Assembly (NCBI GenBank): GCA_036245805.1 | Contig: BTRK01000001.1 | Coordinates: 19,041,087-19,105,086, forward strand | Direction of reading: 5' to 3' | Origin: Pristionchus mayeri | Taxonomy: Eukaryota; Nematoda; Chromadorea; Rhabditida; Neodiplogasteridae | Length of the DNA stretch: 64,000 nt | In this document: one piece after another, positions 1-11,945 of the stretch | Position numbering within the stretch: position 1 is the stretch's first letter | Layout of the letters: each line of letters opens with the position of its first letter | The notes under the pieces: generated by a model | What the model saw: the letters and a program-made list of their open reading frames with translations, nothing else | The model's database searches: none | What the model was told of the DNA's origin: nothing | Translations under genes and position numbers: made by a program

Positions 1-87
1 GTTCTTCTTCCATCTCGCTTGGATTGTCAAGAATGGACAGCGGGGCATACTCAACTCTACGAGACTCAACAAGAGAGCGCTGAAATA

Positions 88-281
88 ATGAAATAACTTT
101 ATTATGGTTAGATGAAATAACTTTATTATGGTTAGATGAAATAACTTTATTATGGTTAGATGAAATAACTTTATTATGGTTAGATGAAATAACTTTATTA
201 TGGTTAGATGAAATAACTTTATTATGGTTAGATGAAATAACTTTATTATGGTTAGATGAAATAACTTTATTATGGTTAGAT
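88..281. repeat. 24-bp tandem repeat, about 8 copies
   Basis: A 24-bp unit (GATGAAATAACTTTATTATG plus GTTA) is repeated head to tail about eight times with almost no variation, so the array is young or recently homogenised. A single copy of the same unit lies at about 6057-6081, the far side of the transposon-like region that follows. It contains no gene. Confidence 0.95.
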
Positions 282-595
282 GTAGAGACCCCGTTGTGCG
301 GTTAGAGTGCGTCCCCAGTTACCATAATTTGTAAGAAGGTTATCAAACATCGAACTGGCACACGCAGAACCGTAAACTGGGTTTTCAGAGTGCGATTTAC
401 TTTTCAAAAATATTTTTTTACCATTTTCATGTTAAATAGTATATTGTTTTTGTCTTTAGCCGATTCTCCTATCATAATAGTACCTCCATTTGTCCATAGT
501 TCATTGATAACTTCTCACCCGTCCTCACATTAGGCTAATTTCGAAAATGTTGTTTTCGTGCTGCTAATAAAGGGTGTTATCGAGAATTCAAGCTC

Positions 596-1110
596 TTGCC
601 GTCTCTATTCGCGTGCATACATTAATTTTTGCTACCCTTGAGCATTTCTCAACGCAAAAATGGGCGCTGATAAATGCTCGGAAACAAAAATATCCTCACT
701 TGAACATGACGAAACTGCGGTTTTTGACTTTGCCGTGACCTGCTTCTTGTGCCGGCAGTTGCCGTCTCTATTCGCTTTTACAGGTCAATAGTGAACCCTT
801 GAGCATTGCCCCGGCAAAAACTGGGAGGTCGGAAATGATCGGAAAAAAATTATCGTCACTTGAACATGATGAACCTGCGATTTTTGACTTTGCCGTGAAC
901 TACTTCTTGTGCCGGCAGTTGCCGTCTCTATTCGCTTTTACAGGTCAATAGTGAACCCTTGAGCATTGCCCCGGCAAAAACTGGGAGGTCGGAAATGATC
1001 GGAAAAAAAGTTATCGTCACTTGAACATGATGAACCTGCGATTTTTGACTTTGCCGTGACCTACCCCTTTTTTCCGGTACTTGCCGCTTCTATTCGCTTA
1101 CACTAGCGGT
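596..1110. repeat. About 160-bp tandem repeat, three copies plus a partial
   Basis: Units begin TTGCCGTCTCTATTCG at 596, 759 and 919, with a degenerate fourth start at 1081 (spacings 163, 160 and 162). The second and third units are nearly identical; the first is more diverged. They lie upstream of the transposon-like gene and could be its subterminal repeats. That is inference. No coding signal was seen between 282 and 1350. Confidence 0.85.
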
Positions 1111-1352
1111 GCATACTTCCTCCATGCATCATTTGACAAAATGCTTCGCTTTATGCTGCTCTGGAATTAGAAATATTGTTCATCAAAAACTCTACCCTTG
1201 AAATTTCTTTATTTCGTTGCTATTTTCGCAGTGATTTTCCGTATTTTTTCTATTTATTATGTTTCCCCATAGCCCACAACTGAGCAAAGAGTCATAATAT
1301 CGGGCATTGCCGTCGGATCCTTCCCACTAACGCAATTACTTATGCATTCCAG

Positions 1353-2049
1353 ATGAGTTCAAAGGGTAGACCACCATCTCATCCTTGGCTATCACGCCTT
1401 TCCCGTTTCTCAGAAGCATCAAAAGATTCGCTGACAGTAGGGTACTTACTGTTTTGCGCTTGCACGACAGACTCAAGTGAGGACGCAGCGAAAGTGCTCT
1501 CCAGTACACTCGGTATACGCTATTTGTATGGGGATGTAAAGCAATTTTTTAAAATGTGAAAATAGTATGCGTATAAATTAGTGAGTTCAAGATCATTTAT
1601 TAGGTATTACACTCACGGACGAACTCATACGATGCTGCTCGAGAAGGATTGCGTACTACAAAGGCCGACTAAAGGAGTTGCTTCGTAAAAGGTGTGAAAC
1701 CAAAGTTGACCAGCTTCTTACTACGGTCATCTCTATCCTTTCCGACGTTGCAACTATCGTTCCTCCCAGTCCTAGAAGTAGCTCACCCATCCACGCCCCG
1801 TCCATTCCTCCATTGTCATCAACTCCCTCCCTGTCTAACTTCTTCTCTGGCATGTCCACTAGCTCACCTTCGCCTCTTATGACGCCCATTCTGTCACCTC
1901 CTACTGTAGTATCCTCACAACTCCCCTCAAATCAGTTCTCTCCCTCCACCGTAGTCTCTCCCAGTTCGCCTTCTTCTCTTTTTCATCTCTCCCGTCCTCT
2001 CACTCCAATATCCGCCCTCTCCCGCCTTCGCATAATACACTTGTTGTGA
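1353..2049 (+). CDS. Possible N-terminal exons of the transposon-like gene
   Basis: Two open stretches precede the main gene body. The first (1353-1559) starts MSSKGRPPSH. The second (open to 2049) starts near YYKGRLKELLRK and becomes a Ser/Pro-rich linker. A similar motif, YWKGELRKK, occurs early in the following reading frame. The second stretch is in a different frame from the body at 2046, so an intron or frameshift must join them; I could not place it. These may be upstream exons of the element at 2046-4613. Confidence 0.35.
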
Positions 2050-4613
2050 CCCCGTGCGCTCGCTCACAACGTGCCCGCGCGGGCATCCGTCCACTGTCCA
2101 CCCCAACCTCTATCCCGGACGTGACCATCTACTGGAAAGGTGAATTGAGAAAGAAGACTAAGGAGATTCTGCGATTGAAACGTATCATTCGGTCACAGGA
2201 CGGTAAGTTGAAGCGAGCTGAGAAATACCGGACCATTGGTGGGGAAGGTACTTTGAAGGAGAAGGTATTGACAGTGGAAGTGAGTAGATTGAAGAGGAAG
2301 GAGCGCGATTCAAAATACCGCGCAAACCCAGCCCCCGTAGCAGATGGCGTGTTTCAGATGAAAAACGAAGAAGGCTTTCTTCTAGAGGTTAAGTATTGCT
2401 CCCTCAGACTCTCGGCACTAAGTGTGGCCGATTCAAAGCAAGGATCTGTTATGGAGGTAGTTGCATCCATGATGGGCGTTATTCTGTCCGAGACTCCTTG
2501 TGAGTCTGCCATTCGCTCCTGGATGCCTGCTCTCAATGCTTTGAATCGGTTACACGCCGCTGAAGTCTTGAGTAAGGCTGATGAAGGGCTGACATTGTCC
2601 CGTGACGAAACGACGAACAAAGGAGACAAGATTCAGGAGCACGTCGTCGGTCTCTCTCCAGATAAGTTTCTCTTTCTGGGCTTCACTGCCGTAAGAGACA
2701 AGTCGGCACTGGCCTCATTCGATAGTCTTCGCGCTAAGGTGGAGAAGCTTGCTCCATTCTCCTCATCTTCCAAAGTGTGGTTCAATTTCGTCCTGAAAGC
2801 GAAAAATTTGATGTCTGACGGGGCGACCACAGAGACTCTTTTCAATAAGCTGTGGATGAGCGTACGCAGTGCGTATGTTGAATTGAGTGAGGGTTGAAAT
2901 GAGATGAGTGCGGATGAGAGAGTGAAAGCAAAAGAGGTGTGCGTTCACTTCTGCCAACTCCATGAGATTGCCAATCTCTACGGAGTTGTCTCGATTGAGT
3001 TGACATCTCACGATGGTGAGTATCACAAGCGCAGAGTGGACTCCTCCTCTGCAGGATTCGCTACAGTAATCAAGGAGGTACTTATTGCTGTTCATTTCGA
3101 CATTTGCCTATTTTATTTTCAGGTTACACGTTACCTAGGAAGTCGCAGCAGTGGGAAGCACCGAGAACACAAGGAATGGATAGAATGGGCGAAACAGCAT
3201 GGCATTCCTGGCGCGAACTTGCCATCTCTGGTAGGCCATCGTTTTAATATTCACTTCGTCATCGCTGCCAGAATATTCATGCTCAGAGAATCGATTCTCA
3301 TGTTCATTGAGAATGCGCCCCCAACGGCCTTTCTCAGTGATCTACTCGAAGATGAGTGTATTCTTGCTCATTTGCAAGTATTAGGGCTGATGGACCAGAA
3401 AATTATGGGTCCATTGTGGAGAGTAGCCGAGACTTCGACCATTGTAGAGGCTGGTAAGTGTCACCGAGCGATCATCGATTATGTCGATGAATGCATCGAT
3501 GACCCGTCTAGGTTCATCTCTTGGGATGTTCCCCTCAATCCCATTTTCCCCACTCCCATATTCAAGCTTGACGGGCCTCTAATGTCTTCTCTAGTCACTG
3601 ATTCGCCTTCCCCTCTCGCCATTGTTGTGGCTCAGCGTGTAATCAGAGTGAGCTCGGAGTATCTAAAAGAGGTGCTCCCCCAATTACTCCTTGGGGGAGT
3701 GTACAGTGATCCGGTAAGTTCGGTGGCTGAGTGCATCCAGAGTGCACCGACCACCAATCGAGCTGCTGAATCTGGCTTTGCCCTCCTGGGCAGAACATAT
3801 CATAGGGCGCCTTTCATGAGCTTTCACCGAAGAGACGCTCATGTCTGCTTCATTCTGAACAAAACAGGCGCTTGGTTGGACAGTAAGAGTGTAGGAGAGA
3901 GAACTGCTCTTCTCGAGAGAGCGTTGGAGTGCAGGAAAGTGATTGTCCAGGAGGAGCGAAGGAAGGAGAAGGTGCTGGGTGAGGAAATTGTTGAGCGTAT
4001 GCAACAACGAAAGATCGACGAGGATGGTAAGATTGTGAGAGTGGATGCGAGGAAAGAAAAGATCACGAAAGATCTGTTCCCGGTTGGTTATTTGAATGAC
4101 TTACCGTCGATCGACAGTGCCATCTTCGGTCTCAGCGAGAGACAAGCTGTGGATGGGATTAAGAATCAGCTGCGATACCGTAAAACGGTGGTTGAGCAGC
4201 ATGCCCATGTGCATGGGTTATTCAGATTCAGTGAGGGAGGAATACCTCATTCTCTGGCAACTCTCGTTGCTAATCTGAAGGAGTTAGTTTCTGCTGCTTC
4301 GTCAGCAAAGAAAGAGGACGAGAATGAGTTCCGCTCGGATCTCATCGGGCGCATGTGCGTGCTCACTGCGGAAATCGTTCTAGAGGATCAGACGGTGCTG
4401 CAAGGCGATCAATTGATCTCCGATGCCTTCGAAGGTGAGTTACTATTTCCTGCTTAAATCATATGAACCACTGATTACTGTAACCTATTCAATCCAGATC
4501 AGTCTGGAGCTTTCTTCCTGATCCTAGAAGGTTCTTCCGGCAGCACCTACCTATCCCGTCAGACGTTCGAGGACCTCGTCGACGATGGCGTCATTTGTGT
4601 TTCCTCGTCCTAG
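2046..4613 (+). pseudogene. DNA-transposon-type protein, interrupted by one in-frame TGA
   Basis: Two open stretches in the same frame (2046-2894 and 2904 onward) are separated only by a TGA at 2895-2897, so a single nonsense change breaks about 800 codons. Two introns fit: 3079-3123 (45 nt) and 4435-4497 (63 nt), both multiples of three, which is why the frame runs through. The last exon (4498-4613) ends in TAG. Visible landmarks are LSRDETTNKGD and LMSDGATTETLFNKLW, spaced like the first two acidic residues of an RNase H-fold transposase, and later VGHRFNIHF and LQVLGLMDQKIMGPLW. The layout resembles a family of transposon-associated proteins from invertebrates, but I cannot name the superfamily. 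Transposase function is inference. The lysine-rich region around residues 35-100 may be a coiled coil. No matching terminal inverted repeats were found. Confidence 0.55.
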
Positions 4614-5174
4614 AATATTGTGCTTAATCTTACCTGTTACGGTAGATTTCGATACGAGTAGATAATTTAAATTTCATCCGGTTCCTCGTTATTTATGTAA
4701 TTGACTACCGTTAGGAAGTGTCACCGAGATTGGCTAGTCTGGGTTCGGAGTTGAGTCAACCTAGCTAACGAGTCCTCCTCCTCGGAAACCCTCATCTTCT
4801 AAATACTCCAATAGAAATGAGTGCTAGACGATGACAGAAGTTCCTGGACGAAGCTCTTCTTTGGTGTATCTTCAACGTCGTCCTATATCCCATTATCTCA
4901 TATATTATTTTCTAGTCTCTCTTCTTTCTACTCTCTTTCTTCTATTTCCTTATAAAAGTCTTTATGATCACCAAAATATTACGGGAAAGATGCATAGTTA
5001 ATCCAAGGAGATAATAACGACAAAAAATGATTTAAAAGCAAAATATTTAAAATATTTAAGAAAAATAATCACGGAATAATAATGCAATACGACACGCGAT
5101 GCGCTCCAACTCAAAAGTTTGATTACTATAGTTCGGAGAACATTTCTCATTTTTAATTAATCAACTATTTTTTA
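4614..5174. other. AT-rich stretch with no gene recognised
   Basis: Downstream flank of the transposon-like gene. It holds CT-rich runs near 4905-4960 and AT-rich sequence after 4970. No splice-supported exon, RNA gene or repeat pair was seen on either strand. Confidence 0.5.
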
Positions 5175-5179
5175 CATTA

Positions 5180-5934
5180 CACACCCCGTCAAGAGGGGGA
5201 AAATAGGTCATTTGCGTGGCAGATCGATTTTCTGCTCGATTTCGCTCTCTCACTGTGATCAATTACCAGCCCTTGAATCGGTTTATGGAAAATCTATCAA
5301 TTCACCTCTATTTCATTCTCAATCTCATGAAATTGTTGTGAAACGTATCCAGATTGATTTGAATTCAATAACGTCACATTCCCCCCCCGGTCCTTCCGCG
5401 GTGAAACATATCGTAATTTTCATTTGCCCAATAACATCTGGACATTTGATTATCATTTTTCGATGAAACATAACATATTTCGATGAATATTGCCTTGATT
5501 TGCGCACCTCAGACCCTACTCCTCAGAGGAGGATAAAGCTATCGACATGGCGTTTGTGCAGAACGGTGCGCAAACCCTTTGCGCACAATCTGATAGCACA
5601 TAATTTGCAATTTCCTCCTTATTCCTTAGATACGTTCATTAGAGTGCTCCAAAGTCCGTGAAATCGCCTAAAAACGACTCTTTTGCGCACCTCAGACCCT
5701 ACTCCTCAGATGAGGATGAAGCTATCGACATGGCGTTTGTGCAGAACGATGCGCAAAACCTTTGCGCACAATCTGATAGCACAGAATTTGCAATTTCCTC
5801 CTTATTCCTTAGCTACGTTCATTTTAGTGCGGAAAAACCTGCAATTCCGACCGCTCCTTTGTCTCATTAATCGAGAATGAATGGGATTGGCGTTGCCACG
5901 CAAATGAGCTTTTTTCCCCTCTTGACGGGGTGTG
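5180..5934. mobile_element. 755-bp non-autonomous TIR element with CATTA target duplication
   Basis: The ends are inverted copies (CACACCCCGTCAAGAGGGG at the left; CCCCTCTTGACGGGGTGTG at the right). Similarity continues about 20 bp further in, through ATTTGCGTGG and CCACGCAAAT. The element is flanked on both sides by CATTA (5175-5179 and 5935-5939). Inside, a segment of about 150 bp beginning near TTTGCGCACCTCAGACCCTA is present twice (about 5495-5650 and 5680-5835). No transposase is encoded, so it is a MITE-like passenger. The superfamily is not assigned. Confidence 0.88.
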
Positions 5935-6091
5935 CATTAGACATTTTTAAATTTCTTTTTTTGGCCCGCTCGATTACGCATACCCGAAAGAATAGATTGC
6001 ACATTAAGAAACATTTTTATCGAGCTTCCGAAAATTAGCCAGTGCTGTCTCTAGTTAGATGAAATAACTTTATTATGGTTAGACTATGGTA

Positions 6092-6340
6092 TCACCCACG
6101 TCTGTTCCAAACAAAATATATAATCAAAGATCAATTACTAACCTCATAATGAGTGGTTGTGCGGCGTTGATAGGCGGCGCGTGCAGACACCCTGTCCTTA
6201 CCTGCAGAGAAATTTACTATTATACAGCCTCTGATTCTGGCTTGCTGCTCACCTCTTTTGCGGATCTTTCGAATAAGAGTCCGCTGCGATTCGGTAAGCG
6301 AGTCAGATTTCAGCAGTATGTGAAAATCTTTCAGCGACAT
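6092..6340 (-). CDS. bZIP basic-region fragment, CNC/SKN-1-like
   Basis: Exon 6340-6253 follows an ATTCAG acceptor that abuts ATG. It reads MSLKDFHILLKSDSL, then LTESQRTLIRKIRKR. A 51-nt intron (6252-6202) joins it in phase to exon 6201-6143, reading GKDRVSARAAYQRRTTTHYE. The order 'leader helix, RKIRKRGK, four-residue gap, A-A-x-Q-R-R' is that of the CNC/SKN-1 class basic region, where RRRGKNKxAAxxxRxRR is usual. Nematode members of this class bind DNA. No leucine zipper follows. The next possible exon reads TWVIP then stops near 6092, just before the 24-bp repeat copy, so the gene looks 3'-truncated. It may also be the tail of the THAP gene immediately upstream. Confidence 0.6.
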
Positions 6341-6631
6341 CTGAATTCAATTTAATTTACTCCGATAATTTGAACGCTGATTTTTGAGAAGCCATCGTAT
6401 GAGAACAACAAATGTACTCTTCTCCAGTATTTTCAGAATACGTTCACGCACTGACGAAAAACACTCAGCTAAAACCACAGAGATGGGCACTGTTTTGGTT
6501 TTCAACCTGTGGGTTTTAATCCGACCTAGTACCGTCTCTATCCCTCGGCAATCCTTATCAAATACACCGCTGTCTTAGATGATAGATCGATAATGAATCT
6601 GACCCAACCCAACTACCGTATGCCCTCTCAC

Positions 6632-7665
6632 CTCGGCGATTTCTGCAGCAGAGGCGGGCAAACCATTGGAAGCTGCCAGTTGCGCATCCTGCGACTGACG
6701 ACCACGGCCAATTGCAGAGTTGAACTCTACTCCATCATCCTGAAAACAATTAAGGAACTTTGAACAAGGAAATTGTTCACTTACATTGAAGTTGGGAAAG
6801 GCATCGTAATTTAGTTGGAAATGACCCAATCTGTAAATGAAGTCGGAAGGGGAGAAGTAGCAAGCAAGCACACAATCGTGAGCTCTTGGTAAGTTGACTC
6901 ATGAGAGAGTTTCTTCCTTCCGGGGTCGAACGGACGCGGTTAACCCATGCAGTGCGTTTAGTCATATTCGTTGTGAACAAGTGCATCTCAGATTTATTAC
7001 ACATTCGATGACAGACGACGCACTTGTTTCGTCTTATCTGATGATATTGAGAGATGACACCAAGAATACTACACTACTCAGCACTAAATATTGTAAAATA
7101 ATCCTATTAATTGAAATAGAACTAATTACTTTTGATTTTGTTGGGATATCACTGTAGATCCTTGTTGTTGACTGATCAATAGGACGAGAAATTCCGGTGG
7201 ATGGACAGAAGATCTGAATGAAGAGATATATTTTGTATACGTAATTCGAAAACGATACTAGGTATATCAATGAGAGATAGGAAAGATATGTGCATTGAAT
7301 AAAACCAGTCTAAGAGAAAAAAATCTCTTATTAAAGTGAACTTAACTTATTAACTCACATCGGCAATTGGTTCTTTATGCTGGAGATCCGAAAAATAATC
7401 GATAGGTTCATCCTTAATATCCCCCAGTTCTTCTTTGACCTCACTCGGTATATCAAGAGGGTCTTTCTCTTTCATTGTATCAAAAGACTTTGCCTGAAAG
7501 ATTGTTTATGAAATTATATTACACTAAGCACTCATGAAAAAACAATCAGCAAATTATATTGAAAAACCTGACATTGAGTAATGGATAGCCTTGCTCGATT
7601 GGTTCGTTCTTGAATTCCAATGGGTCCTCTTTGATCTCATCCCCTGTGTCGTAATCACTCGACAT
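6632..7665 (-). pseudogene. THAP-domain protein, frameshifted by a TGCT duplication
   Basis: Five exons can be read: 7665-7573 (ATG, acidic), 7493-7359 (acidic, ending EPIAD), 7213-7130 (IFCPSTGISRPIDQS), 7037-6785 (THAP zinc finger) and 6739-6632. The THAP exon opens CVVCHRMCNKSEMHLF, followed by a conserved Trp and EGRNSLMSQLTKSSRLC, then shifts frame. Plus-strand 6859-6870 carries AGCAAGCAAGCA, one TGCT unit too many. Without it the exon would be 249 nt, in phase, and would continue as YFSPSDF, matching the paralogue at 36 kb. The position of the zinc-binding His is Tyr here, a second loss. THAP fingers are C2CH DNA-binding modules often domesticated from P-element-like transposases. The gene is probably dead unless splicing avoids the shift. 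Confidence 0.75.
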
Positions 7666-7733
7666 TTCTAGAACTAACGAGTGGATTAATTTACTCACTG
7701 GCAAATCTGAAAATATTACGTAGTCTAATATAA

Positions 7734-9298
7734 CACGGGTATCGAGTCAGTGGAGGAAAAAACCACCCCTCGGGAACAATTTCCAACTTTTATTTTTTGT
7801 TTGCCTTCATATTATAGTGGTAGCATACACTAGAGTCAACTTCTCGAAAAATCTAGGCCACAGGTCCCAGAGCCGGCTTTCAGGATTTTTCCGGTTTTGC
7901 TCCCGGCTATACTGTGTATCAGCTACCAGACGAGCTAGAAACATGGCAAGGGGCTCAAAATGATCGGAAAAATATAATAAGAAACTTTCATGTTTTTCAC
8001 TAAGCGGTATAACCAATGCTCGCGAAGTTATGCCCAATAAAGCATATTTTGATTGAGATAAAAAATCGTAGCTTTTTCGAGAGTATGCGTTTCAAGCAAT
8101 TTTATTGCAGAATATAGTAGGTCGAGTTCATACACGAATATAAAAAATACAAAAATCGACATCTGAGATAGGCCTTTTTGGCAATATGCATTTGAATGCT
8201 CCAAAGTGACGTTAGCCACAGAACGATGTTCCTTACCCTGCTTTGTTTTGCACAATATTGATCAGATATTACATCATTGTAACATTTCTCGATTAGGAGA
8301 CTTTAAGGACGTCGAAAAAAAAAGAGATTTCACAAGTTCTGAAAATTCGATTTTGAGACCTCATTTTTCATCAAATTTACGCCTATCAAAGCCAGAAATT
8401 TAACAACAGCTACCATCAAGGCTGAGTGGAACGTACAGTACGCTTCCACGAGAATTGATTTCTATGCACAGAACTTCTATACACACTCCAGAAGTTATTA
8501 TATATTGCTTCGAAAATGCTCTTTCGAAAGGGAATTTCAGAACAATTATTTTTTCTGATGTTCAGAATATGATATGTAGTATGGTTCAGGTATATTTCTC
8601 AATTGCTGGTGAGAATGTATGATTAAATCAAGATTAGAACTTACTAGCTTTGCGATACGTAAATTTCATAAAAAATGTGGTCTCAAAATCGAATTTTCAG
8701 AAGTTATGAAAAATGTTATTTTTTTCGACGTCATCGAAGTCTCCTGTTACAGAAATGTTAAAATATAGTAATAACTATTGAATATTTTGCAAAACAAAGC
8801 AGGTTGACGAACATCGCTCCGTGGCTAACGTCACTTTGGAGTATTCAAATGCATATTTCCAAAAAGGCCCATCTCAGAAATCGATTTTTGTATTTTTTAT
8901 ATTCGTGTATGAACTCGACCTACTATATTCTGCAATAAAATTGCTTGAAACGCATACTCTCGAAAAAGCTACGATTTTTTATCTCGATCAAAATATGCTT
9001 TATTGAGCATAACTTTGCGAGCATTTGTTATGCCGCTTAGTTCAAAACAATAAAGTTTTTTATTATATTTTTCCGATCATTTTGAGCCCCTTGCCATGTT
9101 TCTAGCTCGTCTGGAAGCTGATATACAGTATTGCCGGGAGCAAAACCGGAAAATCCCTAAAAGCCGGCTCTGGGACCTCCGTCCTAATTTTTTCGAGAAG
9201 TTGGTTCTAGTGTATGCTACCATCATAATATAAAGGCAAACAAAAAATAAAAGTTGGAAATTGTTCCAACATACCTCCACTGACTGGTGATACCCGTG
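7734..9298. mobile_element. 1.56-kb palindromic (foldback) element, ATAA duplication
   Basis: The left half reads as the diverged reverse complement of the right half from CACGGGTATC at 7734 to GATACCCGTG at 9298. The arms meet near 8.5 kb. ATAA flanks both ends (7730-7733 and 9299-9302). Open frames inside are mirror images and code for nothing recognisable. Mismatches and small indels between the arms show the palindrome is not brand new. It lies just upstream of the THAP pseudogene start. Confidence 0.85.
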
Positions 9299-9302
9299 AT
9301 AA

Positions 9303-9780
9303 AAAGTTAGATAATCACGAGTCGATATTGGAACGACTGAATTATCAAACACGAAATGGAAGTAGCTCAGAAGTCTTTATCGAAGAATCAATTAAATACA
9401 CGGTAATCAACATCAAGACAGCGGATAGAAAACAACTGATAAAATGTAGAACATATTCCTGAACATTTTAAAGAAGAATCCTAATAATCAGTAGTAGAGA
9501 AAAGATGGACAAAATATCTTTTTAGAAAAAGATTAGAAAAAGTGTGATGAAGATATTCCAAGAAAAATTTCCAGAAACATGGACATTGTAGAATCGCGTG
9601 AAATACAATGTAACAAATTTGTGCAGCAATGTAAGACAAAAGAAGGATTTACATTTGAAGAGGAGGCTCGATTTTCATTCTAACCATTCCTTGCTCCCTC
9701 TTCACTCTCTCCAGAGACTTCTCGTTTTCGTGAAGTTTGAGAAAAAAAAGCAATCAAAGGTAAGAATCCTTGATCATGCT
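9303..9780. other. No gene recognised
   Basis: AT-rich DNA between the foldback element and the 3' end of the F-box gene. No splice-supported exon, repeat pair or RNA gene was seen. Confidence 0.45.
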
Positions 9781-9898
9781 CAGAGAATTTAATCTCGATT
9801 TTTCCATCGAAGATGTAATAGACGCATTTCCCATTCTCAATCTTCTTGAATGCCTTAGAAAAGGTAGCTTTAAAGAGAGAATATGTAGAAAGGAGGAT

Positions 9899-11122
9899 AC
9901 CTCGATATTTCTTCTCGAGAAGATCCTACCAGACGAGAATTCTATTCCAATTCTCTTGAGGAACCATTGAAAGTGAATTCCTTTTACTTGATTGAATTCA
10001 AATTTGCGACATTTGATTAAGCCGTTGATCATGTTCTTAATAATATTCTGTTCAAATCAGAGGAAATACAACTCTTAGGTGGCAATATGATTCAAAATAA
10101 TGAAGGATCTAATATATAATCGAATCTAAAAATAACTTCTCACCACGGCCATTTTGTGCAGGATCCTCCCCCAATCACCAGCGAGATCGGCCGTTAGTTC
10201 CAAAGTAAGCTCCTCGCATAATCCCGTGAGATCGAGAACGAATGAACTATTCATTAGAAATCTCTCAATAGTACGCTGCTGAAAAAAATAGTCATGAGCC
10301 GTTTCGAAAATTTGCAAAAAAAAGAGTGGATGAGAGAATTAAAGTTTCCCAATACAAACGAAAATAATTTAAATCGGATCACGAGTAATGCTCACGACAA
10401 AACGAGAGAGAGGGGTAAAAAGAGAGAGAGCAGGCAAGATCAAGCTACTCAATCTTATACTTAGCCGCTCTAGACTGGAACATTGAATATACATTCTATT
10501 ACTTAATAACACTAATTAATTTACCCAATTATATCGTATTTAACATCATTCTCGTAGGTATTGGGAAACTTAAGGTGAAATACCTTGAACCGAAGGGTTA
10601 GAATTTTTAGATTCTTGAATTGCTTGATGAGACTGTGGATGTGCATTCCAATTCTGCCTAGACCAGCAAACTAAAATTTAAAATTTAAAATTTTGGGATG
10701 TAATAATTCACTCACGGTAATAGTGAGCGATCCAATTGAGTCATATTTAGCAATTTTACTGATGCAATCGATCGAATGAGAGTTATTTATAGCGAAGCGT
10801 ATCCTGAACAGTTACCTTTGAAATCTCAATAATTGATAGTGAACTCACTCGTTTGAATCAATCGGATGAGTTGCATTTGAATTTTCGACGCCCTTAAACG
10901 AATTCAGTCGTTTTTATTAAAAATTACTAACAGAAACCGATCTTCAAAATAATTAAAGACATTAGCCTAAATGCTTACCTCTACGACAGTCACTTCCTTC
11001 AAATCTGTCTTCGCTTCGATAGCATCCAGTCTCTTGTTCACACGGGCTCTCAGACGATCCTTGGATGGAAGGTCGGATAGAACGCGAGTAATTACCTCAT
11101 TGGGAAGTGAGAGGAAGGGACA
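9899..11122 (-). CDS. F-box protein, N-terminus not certain
   Basis: Exon 11122-10979 carries a clear F-box: CPFLSLPNEVITRVLSDL followed by PSKDRLRARVNKRLDAIE. Downstream exons fit in phase: 10892-10849, 10803-10716, 10670-10584 (reading HSLIKQFKNLKILTLRFK) and 10278-10144 (reading LCEELTLELTADLAGDWG). A last coding stretch near 9990-9899 reads FLKRIGIEFSSGRIFSRR, similar in style to the end of the F-box genes at 46-63 kb. The 10892 exon needs an AAG acceptor. F-box proteins link substrates to SKP1-cullin ubiquitin ligases; the C-terminal part presumably binds the target. The first coding exon may be the ORF at 15329-15481, on the far side of the 4-kb palindrome. Confidence 0.7.
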
Positions 11123-11639
11123 CTGGAAAGAGGTCATGGAAAACGGTAGTACATTTAATAGAAGTGCGTCCAAATTTTCGGTCAAGTTAACCTACATAAT
11201 GCCACTTCATAAAATTCCAAAACTCTTATAAATAGCTGTAACTATAACACACGTCTTCTGAGAGATTGCATGAAATCGAGACCCAACAACGATTTCTCAA
11301 AACTGCCTAAAAGCCGGCTCTTGAAATTTCGAAAATTCATAAACTGCTTCAAAATTGAGCTAGAGTTTCGTTCAAAAAACCAAAATGACCGCCTTGTTAC
11401 ATAGAAGAACTTTTATATTGACACTTTTAGTGTAGCGAAAAGTCGAAGTTTCGAAAAGTACAGTAAATCATTTTTTCGACATCAATTTTTCTCATTTTTT
11501 TGCCGTCGTGAAAAAATAAGTGCCCTTGCATCCTGAGATTTCATCAGAATCGTATTCTGCTACCTTTTCTACCATAGGAAAAAATTTTTCACGGAAATCG
11601 AAGATATAGTATTCATCGATTTTTGGCCTTCAACATGGC

Positions 11640-11896
11640 GAACCTCGTGTTTTCAAGCAAAATCCAAAATTTCATGATGTCATATATAAGTAATTATCGC
11701 ATATGGATATCTTTTATTTCCGTAAAAAACCGAAGATTTTAATACTTCATAAAGTCATGAAATCTGAGAAATTTTGTGAAAAAATGCGATTTTGTGAAGT
11801 ATTGAAATCTTTGGTTTTTCAATGGAAATTGGTATAAATAGGTCAGTAAACATTGAAAACGGAAATAAAAGATATCCATGTGCGATAATTACTTAT

Positions 11897-11945
<49 letters not shown>

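Noticed and set aside
88..281. Regular 24-bp repeat resembling a CRISPR array
   Set aside because: Units are directly contiguous without unique spacers, and the genome is eukaryotic. It is a minisatellite.
8821..9006. ORF also found inverted near 8028-8255
   Set aside because: Mirror copies inside the 7734-9298 palindrome.
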